Source of the DNA: Sphaerulina vaccinii
Lineage: Eukaryota; Ascomycota; Dothideomycetes; Mycosphaerellales; Mycosphaerellaceae
Direction of reading: 5' to 3'
Length of the DNA: 64,000 bases
NCBI GenBank assembly: GCA_022570795.1
Contig: JAKUDP010000014.1
Location: 1,426,001-1,490,000 of the forward strand
A program made the translations under genes and the position numbers. Shown here piece after piece: positions 12,208-23,506 of the stretch. The number at the start of each line of letters is the position of its first letter. Positions within the stretch are counted from its first letter, which is position 1. The notes beneath the pieces were generated by a model. It worked only from the letters and a program-made list of their open reading frames with translations, made no database searches and was not told the DNA's origin.

Positions 12208-12651
12208 ATGCCCACAGTAACACTCCACCCACCAGCGCGTGATCGTACGCATAACAGCACGAATGGCGACCCACTGCCTTCTCTTGTGCAAACTCCGTCT
12301 GGCCTAGCGATGATTGAGCTGCAGGGTACCATTTCTAGTGAAGAACCAGAGCTGGTGGCGGCTCTCACTCTCGGCCGACTCGTGTTTCCTCCACCAGAAG
12401 GCGATGAACACGGCGACTGGGATGGCAAACGAGTGATGCTCTATGTCGGCGACCACCAAAGACTGACTGGAGACGTCAAAATGCTTGCGAAACCGATAGC
12501 AGTGGTTCGACGTAAGCTCGTCTCTGACCAAGACCCCACGGCTGTCGAGGACGAGGTGGAGATTGCGGAAATAGTGTATTACAAGATGTTGTTTGCGCAT
12601 CGTCCTGAGCCCTTGGGTGGCCAACAACAGGATGCGCCGGAAGACGACTAA
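12208..12651 (+). CDS. CTF8: Ctf8, sister-chromatid cohesion clamp-loader subunit
   Basis: A single exon of 147 residues, the usual size for Ctf8. Family landmarks are present in order: MIELQGTI (about 35-42), LGRLVFPPPEG, LYVGDHQRLTGDVKMLAKP, IAVVRRKL, and the C-terminal YYKMLFAHRPEPLG. Ctf8 joins Ctf18 and Dcc1 to form the alternative RFC that loads PCNA during S phase and supports cohesion; it works in the nucleus. ATG 12208 is the first in-frame Met after the upstream non-coding region and gives a family-like N-terminus. It faces away from the F-box gene across 278 bp that contains a short CTTA repeat. Confidence 0.9.
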   Translation: MPTVTLHPPARDRTHNSTNGDPLPSLVQTPSGLAMIELQGTISSEEPELVAALTLGRLVFPPPEGDEHGDWDGKRVMLYVGDHQRLTGDVKMLAKPIAVVRRKLVSDQDPTAVEDEVEIAEIVYYKMLFAHRPEPLGGQQQDAPEDD

Positions 12652-13548
12652 GCATTCGTGGCAACAATCTCAGTGCTGCTCAGCAGCAAGGTCGAAATGT
12701 GCTGCAGCGATTACAATTCACCTCGGTGCAACCAGAGCCAAGGGAATCTGCTTACTCAGATATGAGTTCCCGATTGCCCTATTGTGCATATAGGGTTCCA
12801 CACAGAAAGGACGAGGAGGATGCAACAGTACCAGTATTGTCCTTAGGCAAGCCATCACGTTGGACACGTCTTAGGCCGCCGAGCATGGCAGAATTGCACG
12901 CATCAGGCGAAGGAGGAATGCAAAAGGATGTTGTCTAAGCCAAGACGACGGGTAGGATCACTATTTGCGGCCGCGCCAACATCTTCGCATCTTCGCAATT
13001 GCTATACATCCGGACGAAAGTACAGTATGGCGGGCGAGAGGATGCCCCGGTCTAGCTTTGTATACCTGCACTATACGACAGCCAAACGACTCTCACCAAA
13101 CGACTCTTACTATGCCTGTGACACCATTGGTAGGTCTGGTGCATGTGGTCGGAGGACAGATCACGGCCTCGCATATCGATCCTGCTTTGCCCTAATCCTG
13201 GCATGGATAGCTTGCTTTGTCAATGCTCGCCTGCTCGCCCGTCACCGGTGGGGCAGTCTAGTTTCAGCGCTAGACAAGAAGCATCGCCCAGCTGCGTGGA
13301 TGCAATCCTTCATTGCTTATTAGATGCATAACTGTACAGGCACGTGTAAGGCCTCGGATCTGCAGAGGTGTCCTTGCATTGTATATGACAACGGCCGTAG
13401 CAGTGTACGTCGCTCCTCTACCCTGCGGAGTTCCGTGCTGACCAGGATTCAACGCCTAGAGTGCCCGGGAGATGAGGCTTGGCGTGACATATATAAATTT
13501 ATGCAACACCACCTCCTGGTTATCGATTGCATTCACATCAACGCGGCG
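12652..13548. other. intergenic region before the P450 gene
   Basis: About 0.9 kb with only short overlapping frames. The distal end carries the P450 promoter with a TATA-like element at 13490. No repeat or RNA gene recognised. Confidence 0.5.
13490..13496 (+). promoter_or_regulatory. TATA-like box of the P450 gene
   Basis: TATATAA stands 53 bp upstream of the P450 start codon. Its spacing suits a short 5' leader. The match is exact to a TATA consensus, but such strings also occur by chance. Confidence 0.45.
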
Positions 13549-15481
13549 ATGGCGACGGTCGCAGACATTGTACCTGGGAAGTCAGTATCCCTCGTGGGAT
13601 CATTTGTGGTACTGGTAGGTTGAGATTCCGTTTAGCGGACCACAGATACATCTTAATGAGATTTAGTCCCTGGCCTACTTTATCACGAAGCTCGCGTATG
13701 GCTACTTCAATGATCCTTTGAAGCATATCCCAGGACCTAAGATCAACGCTCTCTCGCGCATTCCTTACGTACGACACTTACTGAAGGGCACGACTGTCGA
13801 TAATGTGGTCGAGCTACATGAGAAATATGGAAGTGTCGTACGTCTGTCGCCAAATGAGGTCAGCTTCAGCTCTGGTGAGACTGCATGGCCGGACATATAT
13901 GGTTTCCGGACGGGAAAGCTGAAGGGCCATGGTCGGTTCACAACATACAGTCAACTTCGGGCCGCAGCTAACATCTTCCAGCGAACACGCAGAAAGATCC
14001 TTTTTGGTAAGTCAAGCAATACCAAATGATTTGCTAGCATCTGATCGCACACGCTGTCCATGGGCTACTACCACTGTTCCTGATGGCGAGGCAGTGCGTA
14101 GAGTGCACGCTGACCTGTCATCAGGTATCCGCCGCCAGCAAATGGAGTACCGTCTCTCTTGCTCGACGACGACGAAACCCACTCAAAGAACCGCAGACTA
14201 CTATCACACGCTTTTAGCGACAAAAGTCTGCAAGAACAAGAACCTCTAATTCAAAAGTATGTGGACCAGTTGGTAGATCGTCTCAAGGAAGTCACATCCA
14301 AGGACGATCAGCCAGTAGACATGACCAAATGGTACAATTGGATCACGTTCGATGTCGTGGCTGATCTTCTTTTCGGCGAGCCGTTTGGATGCCTACAGGT
14401 ATGAGACAGATGCTCAACAGATAAGGCTTTGTTGCTACAACTACTGACCTTTATCATTGTTCAGCACTTGTCTACCCACAAACACATTGAGCTCCTCTTC
14501 AAGGCTCTCAAGGGATTCCGCTTGCGTATGTGAACCTCCCGCGAAACTCATATGCACACATGCTCACATCTGCTCGATCTCAGTCTATGTCGTTGGCTAC
14601 TATCCCATTGTCAAGTACCTGGGAAGCCTCATCGTCGACCAGGAAATGATCAGAGGGCGTATGGAGTACATGGCGTGGGTCAGCTCTCAAGTCGCGAAAC
14701 GCATGTCAAGGGAGACAGATCGACCAGATTTCATGACCTACGTGACCGCCCACAATGGCGAAAAGGGCCATACAATGTCAAAGGGACAGCTCGACTCTAA
14801 CGCCAACCTAATTCTCACAGCTGGTTCCGAGACGACAGCAACTCTCCTCTCTGGAGCAACATACCTCCTCCTTAAGAACCCTACCAAACTCTCCAAACTC
14901 ACCCAAGAAATCCGCACAACCTGGAAATCCTACAACGACATCACCCTCTCAGAGGTGAATAACTCCGCACCATACCTAATCGCAACCCTAAACGAATCTC
15001 TCCGATACTTCCCTCCTGTCCCCACGGGTTTCGAGCGCCGGATACAAAAAGGTGGTGAAATCATCTCCGGAGTCTTCATCCCTGAAGGTACTGCTGTACA
15101 AGTCTCTCAATGGCCTACACATCATTCTGCGGAAAATTTTGCTGATCCGGAGGCTTTTGTTCCTGAGAGGTGGTTGGATGATAGGGATAGGAAGTATGAG
15201 AATGATAAGAGGGGTAGTATGCAGGCTTTTTCTTTTGGGCCGAGGAATTGTTTGGGAAAGGTGAGTTGTTTCTTCTCTGGGAGATGGAGGCTGTTGACTG
15301 AGTGTGATGTGTTCAGAATCTGGCGCTGGCTGAGATGAGATTGATCGTTGCGAAGCTGCTGTGGACTTTTGATATGTCGCTTGATCCGAAAAGTGAGGAG
15401 TGGATTAAGGGTTGCAAGGTGTTTACGTTGTGGGACAAGCCTGAATTGCTTGTGAAACTGACACCTGTGAATCGGTCGTAG
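13549..15481 (+). CDS. cytochrome P450 monooxygenase, CYP65-like
   Basis: Seven exons: 13549-13614, 13667-13931, 13982-14006, 14125-14398, 14465-14525, 14584-15260, 15317-15481, encoding 510 residues. Every junction keeps frame. An N-terminal hydrophobic anchor precedes the proline-rich hinge IPGPKINALSRIP. The oxygen-binding I-helix is AGSETT (310-315), ExxR is ESLR (368-371), PERW follows, and the heme loop is FSFGPRNCLG (446-455) with Cys453. Exon 3 is only 25 nt and rebuilds QKDPFWYPPPANG, a stretch conserved in this P450 group. Overall similarity from memory is to isotrichodermin C-15 hydroxylase-type enzymes, but the substrate is unknown. It is probably ER-bound. No polyketide or peptide synthase is nearby. 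Confidence 0.9.
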
Positions 15482-15751
15482 AGTGCTGCGATTAGTCTGA
15501 AGCGATTAATGTCGACTTTTCGCGAGCATTGGATCGAGTTGTGGTGGTCAAAGCCATGGTTCTTGCTCAATGGCTATTGATGGCTACCGATTTCCTCATC
15601 ACACATGTATATGAATGAACAGACAGTGAAGCTGGGGTCTCGTGCTCTCAAACTTTCAGATGCTGCTTCGTTAAAAGGACCAGCCGATGCTTTGGCGTTC
15701 ATCGTCAAATGCTCTCCATACCGAGCACTCCTCAGAATGCGCATAGTAATA

Positions 15752-16114
15752 CTACATTCCCTCTTCTAGATCAGGTTAGCATATGAAAGACCAGAATCGC
15801 AGATCAGACTTACCCATCCCAACATTCTTCCACCACGGCTGCCCTTCCTTCTCGGGAGCCTGATTCACAACACTCTCTGCATCGCCGACCTGTCTTCTCG
15901 CACTAATCTCTCTGCGATTCATATCCCAAGTCTTGCTATTAGGCTTCGCCTTCAGCTTTCCAGTCCTAGCAGCCATAGTCATGCCAGCAATCAAATCTCC
16001 TCCAGATGCATCGACAGGTTGTCTCCCAGCAACCTTCTTCGCTCCCGTCAATCCCTGAGATGAAGGTGTCGAAATGGATGATCGTAACATATCTCCATGC
16101 CATTCATCCCTCAT
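15752..16114 (-). CDS. 104-residue conserved-looking protein of unknown function, in frame with the kinase upstream
   Basis: Exons 15814-16114 and 15752-15765 (14 nt) give 104 residues ending WWKNVGMEEGM. The 48 bp intron is textbook: GTAAGT donor, GCTAAC branch site, CTAG acceptor. This argues that the ORF is transcribed and translated. The chain is basic and polar, with no signal peptide or membrane helix; recurring elements are SSQGLTGAKKVAGRQP, SKTWDMNRREISARRQVGD and PEKEGQPWWKNVGM. I do not recognise the family. Its ATG lies 12 nt after the TGA of the kinase gene and in the same frame, leaving no room for a separate promoter or 5' leader outside the kinase coding sequence. It may be a second cistron, a readthrough extension, or a gene with a promoter inside its neighbour. 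Confidence 0.7.
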
Positions 16115-16126
16115 GACTGGTCGTTG

Positions 16127-17680
16127 TCACTGTAGAGGTTCTGATGATGATGATAGACGATTCAGATGGAGGTAGACATCTGTGCCGTAGCCTTCCATCG
16201 AGATCAGCTTAAGGTCTCCTCCGAAGTATCGTGCGTATAGTCTTGAGATGGGTAGACCATATCCGAAACCAGCCATGGGTGCTTTGAAGTCGGATTTGTT
16301 GAAGTCCGGATCGAGATTGGGAGTTTGGTCCACTGTCGTGTACATATATGTCCAAACCAGAGGGATACTGCTGCGAGGGATTCCACCTCCTTCATCACTG
16401 ATCTTGATTGTGATGTCTTCTCGTCCTTCCGAAATGATCACGTCTGTGACTGGGAACTCTTCCTTCTCCTGTCCATGTGTTTCCACAACAGCTCGTAGAC
16501 TGTTCTTAAGTGTCTCGAAAAGCATATGTGATAAATGGCCGGGCACATACATGAAGTTCAAATCCTTCGGACATACTAAACGGACCTTTGGTGCATCGAA
16601 AAGGCCATAGTGGTCCTCGCAGACGAAGCGTGCATTCTCAATCGCCTCCTGTGCCAGCTCCCGGACGTTGGTCTTGGTGCATATTATGCCTACGTAGTGT
16701 GGATCGCTCTGTGATCTCTGGTCCGTTAAAGCAATGTGCTGACCTATCAACATACGAATTCCTATTCGCGACATGTAGAATCGGTCCAAGAAAGCCTGGA
16801 TGTTGTGATCGATCTGCATTCGTTGCCGTTTGCGCTTGTATTCCAGAATGCCCTGCGCAATTGTCGTCACCACACTGTCGTGTCGCCGTTTTATGGTCTC
16901 GAGGGTTTTGGCGAATCGCGAGTTGTAGTCATTGAGCTCTGGAGGCCAGTCTCCATCGTCTGCAGCTGTGAAGTATCGTCGCGTTGCTGCGACCTTTCTT
17001 TGTCCATTCCCATTGCTCTTGTTGGCTCCATTCTCTCCTGCTGCATCGGCGCCCATGTTTCCATGTGATTGGTATTGCCCCGGCTTCACGCTGGGATTCG
17101 TCGTAGTTTCGCTCAATATACGCGAATTCTTGCCATTCGCTCTCGCGGGCTTGATCAATCGTTCTCTGATCTCGGTGCTGAGGCTCGGTTTTGGTAATGA
17201 TATGATTTCCTGCATACATCGTCAACACCACAGCTCTTTCCTTCTTCCCCGCCTCGTTGTAGCTGTCACTTGCATACCTCAAACGATTGTGCATACCAAT
17301 CCTGCACCTTCTTGATGCTCTCCATATCGTTGAGGCCATCGGGAAGGTCTCCCAGCTCTTGTACGCGATGCGCCAGACGTATGGGCAGCTCTTCAGACAG
17401 GAATTGAGAAGCTCGAAATAATGTGCCTACAACCCAGAGCTCAACTTGTGTCCCGCCATTGTGTCGCCTCTTTTGTTCTCTCATTTACCTATCGAGGGAT
17501 TGCTCCCAAACTGTACCATCTGCCGCAGACTCACGCCTGTCGCCGGGAAACTCGAGTAATGCTTGATCGTCTCCATCAACTGGGCTATACAGTTCAACAT
17601 CCACACTGTCAGCGACGTCATGTAGCTTTCTGACTGTCTCTGTTTCATGTCTGCCACTCACCAGACTTCTTCCACGACAT
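16127..17680 (-). CDS. mitochondrial pyruvate/branched-chain 2-oxoacid dehydrogenase kinase
   Basis: Four exons (17662-17680, 17489-17584, 17278-17426, 16127-17209) encode 448 residues. The first exon is only 19 nt (MSWKKS). The N-terminal BCDHK helical domain is seen in SFPATGVSLRQMVQFG and FLSEELPIRLAHRVQEL. The GHKL ATPase domain shows the N-box with Glu320 and Asn324, the G1 box DEGGGIP (from 360) and the G2 box GFGYGLP (402-408). These kinases phosphorylate the E1 subunit of pyruvate or branched-chain oxoacid dehydrogenase in the matrix and switch it off. The chain ends SSSSEPLQ, as expected for a complete member. A Gly/Asn-rich insertion sits near residues 130-155. No clear cleavable presequence is visible. 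The stop is TGA followed by C, with an open frame beyond it (see findings). Confidence 0.92.
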
Positions 17681-18211
17681 GCTGGGCGACTAGGGCCGTC
17701 GTGGACGACAGTATCGAGGGAAGAATAACAAGAGCAGCAGCGAATGACAGAAGAAACCATTGGATGACTGTTGTTTAATGCCGCTCCGCTCCGCTCGCTC
17801 GAGAACGGATGACTCTCACGAGACCACAAGGCCGACTCGGATAAAAGGTACCCTAATCAGAGCAGGCTAGCCTAGCATGGGTTGATTGTGGGGAGACCAT
17901 GCCGAGGCTAGACTACGACAAAATATAGCTGTCTCCTAGCACTTCCGTGTGTTGGAAATTGAGCAAGACTTTGACTAGTTCTCAAGGCAATTCATGGGAG
18001 GCCTACGGCTGAGAGTGATATTTGGAGTGTAGTCGTCGGGTGTTATCGGCGAAGACGCGTTGTTAGCGGACGAATGAGGAGCTCATATCATTTACTTTTG
18101 CGGGCTATCACATCCAACCGAAGCTCATACATTTCAAGCGACTCGCATACCATACACACCGATGGCATTATGCCTTGAGCGAAGATTACATTGGTCTGCT
18201 GTGTACAACTA
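17681..18211. other. intergenic region, promoter of the kinase
   Basis: Some 530 bp between the kinase start and the 3' end of the PheRS gene, which lies on the same strand. Only short shadow frames; nothing else recognised. Confidence 0.5.
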
Positions 18212-19963
18212 CTATCTGAGCTCTACACCGAAGCGACTGACCAGCTCTTTCCTGATGTGCTCATGGAAAGCATTCGCCTCCTCGTTCGTCAATGTCTTCT
18301 CCAGACTGCGATATGTAATGCGGTAGCACAAGCTTTGTCGGCCAGTCTTGGGATGCTTGAAGCTATCGATGAGTGCCACATCTTCTACACTATCGCCAGC
18401 CGTGTTGCGTACCACTTCCATCAGATCATTCTCATGGAAGGCGGGCACTTCTGTACCCAACAAAGGCTCTGTAGTCTGACCACCCGCTGGCGAAGGTGCT
18501 GACGATGTAGATGCAGCTGCTCCTGCAACAACAGGCCCACTCTTCGGTAGCCAAAAGGCAACATCTCGTGGCGCTGAGGGATGCTTGCTGAACGGCTTGA
18601 ATCGTCGTGTTGGCTGTGACTCGTCGAACTGACCCAGAAAGCGAGGATCCTTGCTCCAGAATAGTCTGATATCAGGTATTCCGAAGAGCAGCATTGCAAT
18701 CCGCTCAAGTCCGATGCCAAATGCCCAGCCTACTCTCGTTGACTGATCTGCTCTGATGAGGAGAGGCTGATCAATCACGCCGCAACCTAGGACTTCGAGC
18801 CAATCGCCTCTCCACCACACCTCGAGCTCCCATGATGGTGAAGTGTGAGGGAAGAATGCTTCTACCCATCTGACTTTCAACGGCTCCTGTTCTGCTTCTG
18901 CGCCTTGGCCAGCTGCGGCTAGAGCTTTGTCCGCTTCTGCGAAGATCGCAACGACCATGTTTTCCAGAGATCGTTTGAGATGCGTTGCTACAGCCTCAGC
19001 CTCCTCGGGTGAATGATACTGTGTCTGCAGTGGATTTCTGGTAGGCTCGAATGTAGGGTTTGGGTCATCGACCACGAGGTCGTGCTTGGGAATGTTATCC
19101 AGGTCCTTTATGATGTGCTCTGTCAAAGCTTTGCTGTCTGCAAAGTCTTTGCGGTCCCATGTAAGTGCGCCTTCCATCTGGTGGAACACTGGATAATGGC
19201 TTCGATCGACCGCATCTCGACGATATACATCTGCTGAGATAGTGTAACCATTGCTCGTGTTTGCTCGAAAGACATCGACTTCGTGTGCAGAAGTGTGGGT
19301 TCGTAGCACTGTGTCTTTGTTGACGTAGTACGTATCGGTCCTACTTCGTCCTGGGTGGTCTGCAGCGAATCCTAGTGAGTCGAAGTTCTGTTGGACGCTG
19401 ACAACAGGCTTCAAGTCATTGTGATTCTTGAAATTCGGAAAGCGTGACTCTATGAGCTTTCTGGTGATCGATAGAGGATGATTTGCTTGCACGTGCAACT
19501 TTCGTCCATAGTTCGCCAGAATCGACGGTGGCACATTTGTCCAATCGTCGGTGCGATATGATTTCCCGCCGATGTCGAGCAACTCCAGCCTAGCGTCTAG
19601 AAGGAGAAAGTGTTAGTGAAGTGATGCAAGTGGAACTTATTCCCGTGGTATAGCTTCATTTCCAGGTCCGAGGACTGAGCTCCGTCAAGCTTTCATCCAG
19701 CATACTCCTGAGGTTTGCAGCTATTATGATCTTTGAATATGGCATTGAGTATCATGGACAGCCAATGCCTTCAAATGCTAATGGTCAAGGCCTCGATAAT
19801 GCTTGATCTCCCAAGGGATGAGATGTCAAAAGCTCAACTCACCTGTCGATGTTGATGCATAGCATCTAAAGTACGCGATTCGCGTCCGAAGCAATACTCG
19901 TATGCAGGATGGTAGCGCCCATATCGACGCACTTGGTGCAGCCAGTCTGACCATTGTACCCAT
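18212..19963 (-). CDS. MSF1: mitochondrial phenylalanyl-tRNA synthetase
   Basis: Exons 19843-19963 and 18212-19596 give 501 residues (498 if the second Met is used). The short first exon encodes a Ser/Arg/Leu-rich, acid-free mitochondrial targeting region (MVRLAAPSASIW, RIAYFRCYASTST). The class II catalytic core follows: HPLSITRKLIE, motif 2 around RTHTSAHEVDVFR and YRRDAVDRSHYPVFHQMEG, and motif 3 GWAFGIGLERIAMLLF. The C-terminal FDX-ACB anticodon-binding domain ends the protein (YRSLEKTLTNEEANAFHEHI). The enzyme charges mitochondrial tRNA-Phe as a monomer. The 246 bp intron is unusually long for this window but has standard GTGAGT and CTAG ends. It shares a 245 bp divergent promoter with a mitochondrial carrier gene. 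Confidence 0.92.
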
Positions 19964-20208
19964 TCCCTGGCTGCGGTTAGAATCCCGAGCGATGCCCGAT
20001 GGCTGCAATAGCCTCTGATGATGGAAAGTGAAGTTGTTGTGGTGATGGCTTTCTTGTTTGCTTTGCCGAACATCGGCCATAGCATTGCTGACCTAAGAAT
20101 GTTTCGAGACTTATTTCCGCCATAACTTCGCGACATCTTCTCTCCTCCACTCCTCCCTGGTCGCTCACTTCTGATTTGTGTTGCTCGCGAAGCAATGATC
20201 GCACCGCA

Positions 20209-21281
20209 ATGTCGACATCAAAATCCAAGAGCAAGGATGTCCAGCGGAAAGCCATTCACTATCCGCTGTGGTTCGGAGGCACAGCAAGCTCTTGCGCAGC
20301 TGGTGTGACGCACCCATTGGATCTGAGTAGGTTGCAAGTCATTCTTCTCGTCGATGGAGGATCTGTTACTGACTTGTAACCACAGTGAAGGTAGAACTCA
20401 ATTGTGTCTAGAAGTCCGGACAGCTTGACTTACATTCTCAAGGTTAGACTGCAAATGCAACCGCATGATGGCACGCGTAAAGGACTGGTTGGCATGTTCA
20501 CGCATGTTGTGAAGAGTGATGGCATACCAGGACTATATCGAGGAGTACGTGCTCGTGAAGCTATAGAACCTTCACCAGCATAAATCCAGCTAACGCATCT
20601 ATATTGTAGCTATCTGCCTCGCTCCTACGCCAGATCACCTACAGCACAGTCCGATTCGGAGTCTACGAACAACTCAAACAAACCTACGATGACGGCTCGA
20701 AACCATCGATATGGAAGCTGATTGCCATGTCCTCCGCGTCTGGATTCTTAGGAGGTGTAGCTGGAACTCCAGCAGATATCCTCAATGTGCGGATGCAGAA
20801 CGATGCAGCACTTCCGGTGGAGCAGAGGAGGAACTATAAACACGCGATCGACGGTCTGATACGAATGGTACGCGAAGAAGGTGCTGCGAGTCTGGTTCGT
20901 GGTGTATGGCCCAACAGTGCTCGCGCTGTTCTCATGACGGCCTCACAACTGGCGAGTTATGATGTCTTCAAGAGCCAGTTGCTGGAACACACTAGTCTGA
21001 AGGATGGTCTCACGGTGCACTTCTCCGCATCGCTGATGGCTGGGTTTGTTGCCACGACCGTTTGCAGTCCGGTCGATGTCATCAAGACGAGAGTGATGAG
21101 CGCACATACCAAGGAGGGAATCTGGCCATTGGTGAAGCGCATCACAGCGAGCGAAGGAGTACTGTGGACCTTCAAGGGCTGGGTACCCAGTTTCATTCGT
21201 CTTGGGCCGCATACGGTTGCGACGTTTCTGTTCCTGGAACAGCACAAGAAGTTATACCGGAAGTTGAACAATCTGGACTAG
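20209..21281 (+). CDS. DIC1: mitochondrial carrier, dicarboxylate (DIC1) type
   Basis: Four exons: 20209-20326, a 5 nt micro-exon 20386-20390, 20443-20544 and 20610-21281, encoding 298 residues, the length of yeast Dic1. Three carrier repeats are visible with signature motifs PLDLMKVRLQ, PADILNVRMQ and PVDVIKTRVM, each followed by a [YF]-G-type turn. Dic1 exchanges malate or succinate for phosphate across the inner membrane. Frame and the invariant Lys of the first signature are restored only if the 5 nt TGAAG is kept as an exon. Substrate assignment is by overall resemblance; another subfamily, for example a related oxaloacetate or phosphate exchanger, cannot be excluded. Confidence 0.88.
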
Positions 21282-21835
21282 AGAGAGAGAGCACTGTAGC
21301 GGCGCGTATTAGCGCATACTGGAGAGCGTTTCAGCGTCGCGTCGGCATGATAGAGCAGCGCATGGGTCGAAGTCGGCAGCATAGAGGCAACATAGAGGAA
21401 TAGAGAGCATGGAGTCGTGGGCTGTGATGTACATATTGCATTGCATGGTTGCTTTCCCAATGCAACCATTTGAGGACTTCCCACAGCATAGAATCTCCGA
21501 GTGGCATCAAGACTCGCAGTTCCGCGATCGGTTTCTTTACTTGAAGTCACTGTGCAGATGGTATAGTGAAGTAGTAGTGAATCTCGGAAGAGAGGTGAAG
21601 CTCCGCAACGACCCCTGATCATTGGCGACGCCAAGTCAGAACAGCTGGCTTTCGAATGAATACGGGCTGGGACCTTCCACCTTTGAATCATCCACGACTC
21701 TTCCACCTTCACACTCCTTCCCCTCTCCCTTTCTCCAATAACCTTCTTGGAGTCGTCGACTACTGGATACACGCGACATCGACCAGCAGACTCACCAGAA
21801 AGGAGTGCCTCGAAGCCTCCAAAAACACCGGCATC
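21282..21835. other. intergenic region, promoter of sec61
   Basis: A 554 bp stretch starting with a short GA run just after the carrier stop codon. Both strands carry only short frames. It presumably contains the carrier terminator and the sec61 promoter. Confidence 0.5.
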
Positions 21836-23506
21836 ATGTCTGGACGTACGTCAAAATCTTTCCCACTCGAACATACAGGCCACGTGCCAGAGTCGATGAA
21901 GCAATCGCGCCCTCAATGCGGCAATGGAAGCAATGCTGCGCGACGACATGCTAACAAATTGGCCATACAGTCCGTTTCCTCGACCTTGTGAAGCCTTTCA
22001 CACCCCTCATTCCCGAAGTCCAGGTTCCAGAAACGAAGGTTGCATTCAACCAGAGGATAGTATGGACAAGTGTGACTCTGGTCATCTTCTTGGTGATGAG
22101 CCAGATGCCACTATACGGCATTGTGTCTTCAGGTGAGCAGAATTGATGAGGGTGTGGATTTGAGCAGCAAGAGCAGCATTGACACGGCATACTAGATACC
22201 TCTGATCCTCTATACTGGTTACGTATGATGATGGCCAGTAATCGTGGAACGCTCATGGAATTGGGAATTACGCCCATTATATCATCTGGCATGGTCTTCC
22301 AACTGCTGGCCGGCACTCACCTTATTGACGTGAATCTCGACCTGAAGTCAGACCGCGAGCTCTACCAAACTGCGCAGAAGCTTCTTGCCATCATCCTCTC
22401 CTTCGGCCAAGCATGTGTCTATGTGCTCACTGGTCTCTACGGTCGCCCAGCAGACCTCGGCGCCGGTATCTGTGTTCTCCTGGTCGTTCAGCTTCTCACT
22501 GCTGCTCTTATTGTCATCCTGCTTGACGAGCTTCTCCAGAAGGGCTATGGACTTGGCAGCGGAATCTCGCTCTTCATTGCCACCAACATCTGCGAGTCCA
22601 TCGTCTGGAGAGCTTTCTCGCCAACCACTGTCAACACTGGCCGTGGACCAGAGTTCGAGGGCGCCATCATTGCGCTTGTCCACCTTTTGGTGACCTGGCC
22701 AAACAAGCAGCTCGCGCTGCAAGAAGCTTTCTACCGCCAGAATCTGCCAAACGTCATGAACCTTATCTCCACTATTGTGGTCTTCAGCGCTGTCATCTAC
22801 CTTCAGGGATTCCGTGTGGAGATTCCAGTCAAGTCCTCGCGTCAACGTGGAATGCGTGGATCATACCCAGTTCGCCTTTTCTACACCTCCAACATGCCGA
22901 TCATGCTGCAGTCCGCTCTCTCCTCGAACGTGTTCTTGGTATCGCAGATGCTTTACAACAAGCTCCCAGACAACCTCCTTGTCAAGCTTGTCGGTGTCTG
23001 GGAAGCCAAGGAGGGCAGCTCGCAGGTTATGCCAATCAGCGGTTTGGTCTACTACATGAGCCCACCTCTGAATATTAAGGACGCTCTCCTGGATCCAATC
23101 CACACTGCCATCTTCGTCGTGTACATGCTTGTTGCATGTGCTGCTTTCAGCAAGACCTGGATCGAAGTCTCTGGCTCCAGCCCTCGCGATGTTGCTAAGC
23201 AACTCAAGGAACAAGGACTGGTCATGGCTGGTCACCGTGATGAGAGCATGTACCGAGAGTTGAAGCGTGTCATTCCAACTGCCGCTGCATTCGGAGGTGC
23301 TTGCATTGGAGCTCTCTCCATTGTCAGCGATCTGATGGGCGCTCTAGGCAGTGGTACTGGTATCCTGATGGCTGTCACGTAAGATATATTGTCCTGCGCG
23401 CGAGCTGGACTACGCTAACATTTCGAACAGCATCATCTATTCGTACTTCGAGATCGCAGCGAAGGAAGGCGACATGGCTGGCCTCAAGGGCATGGTCATG
23501 GGGTAG
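21836..23506 (+). CDS. SEC61: Sec61 alpha, protein translocation channel
   Basis: Four exons (21836-21845, 21971-22132, 22196-23378, 23431-23506) encode 476 residues, the family length. The first exon holds just ATG and two and a third further codons; the joined start MSGLRFLDLVKPFTPLIPEV is the canonical Sec61 N-terminus. About ten hydrophobic segments follow, with the plug-region sequence GTLMELGITPIISSGM, the cytosolic loop RVEIPVKSSRQRGMRGSYP that contacts ribosomes, and the C-terminal tail EIAAKEGDMAGLKGMVMG. It forms the ER channel with Sss1 and Sbh1 for secreted and membrane proteins. Splice signals are clear, including a CTAAC branch site in intron 3. Confidence 0.96.

Noticed and set aside
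14007..14124. P450 intron 4 (118 bp) as a further introner-like element
   Set aside because: It contains TTTGCTAG but neither of the shared blocks nor the paired stems seen in the Gyp5 introns.
3972..15481. Flavin monooxygenase and P450 as parts of a secondary-metabolite cluster
   Set aside because: No backbone synthase, transporter or cluster regulator lies between them; the genes in between (TMEM115-like, LisH-WD40, F-box, Ctf8) are housekeeping or unrelated.
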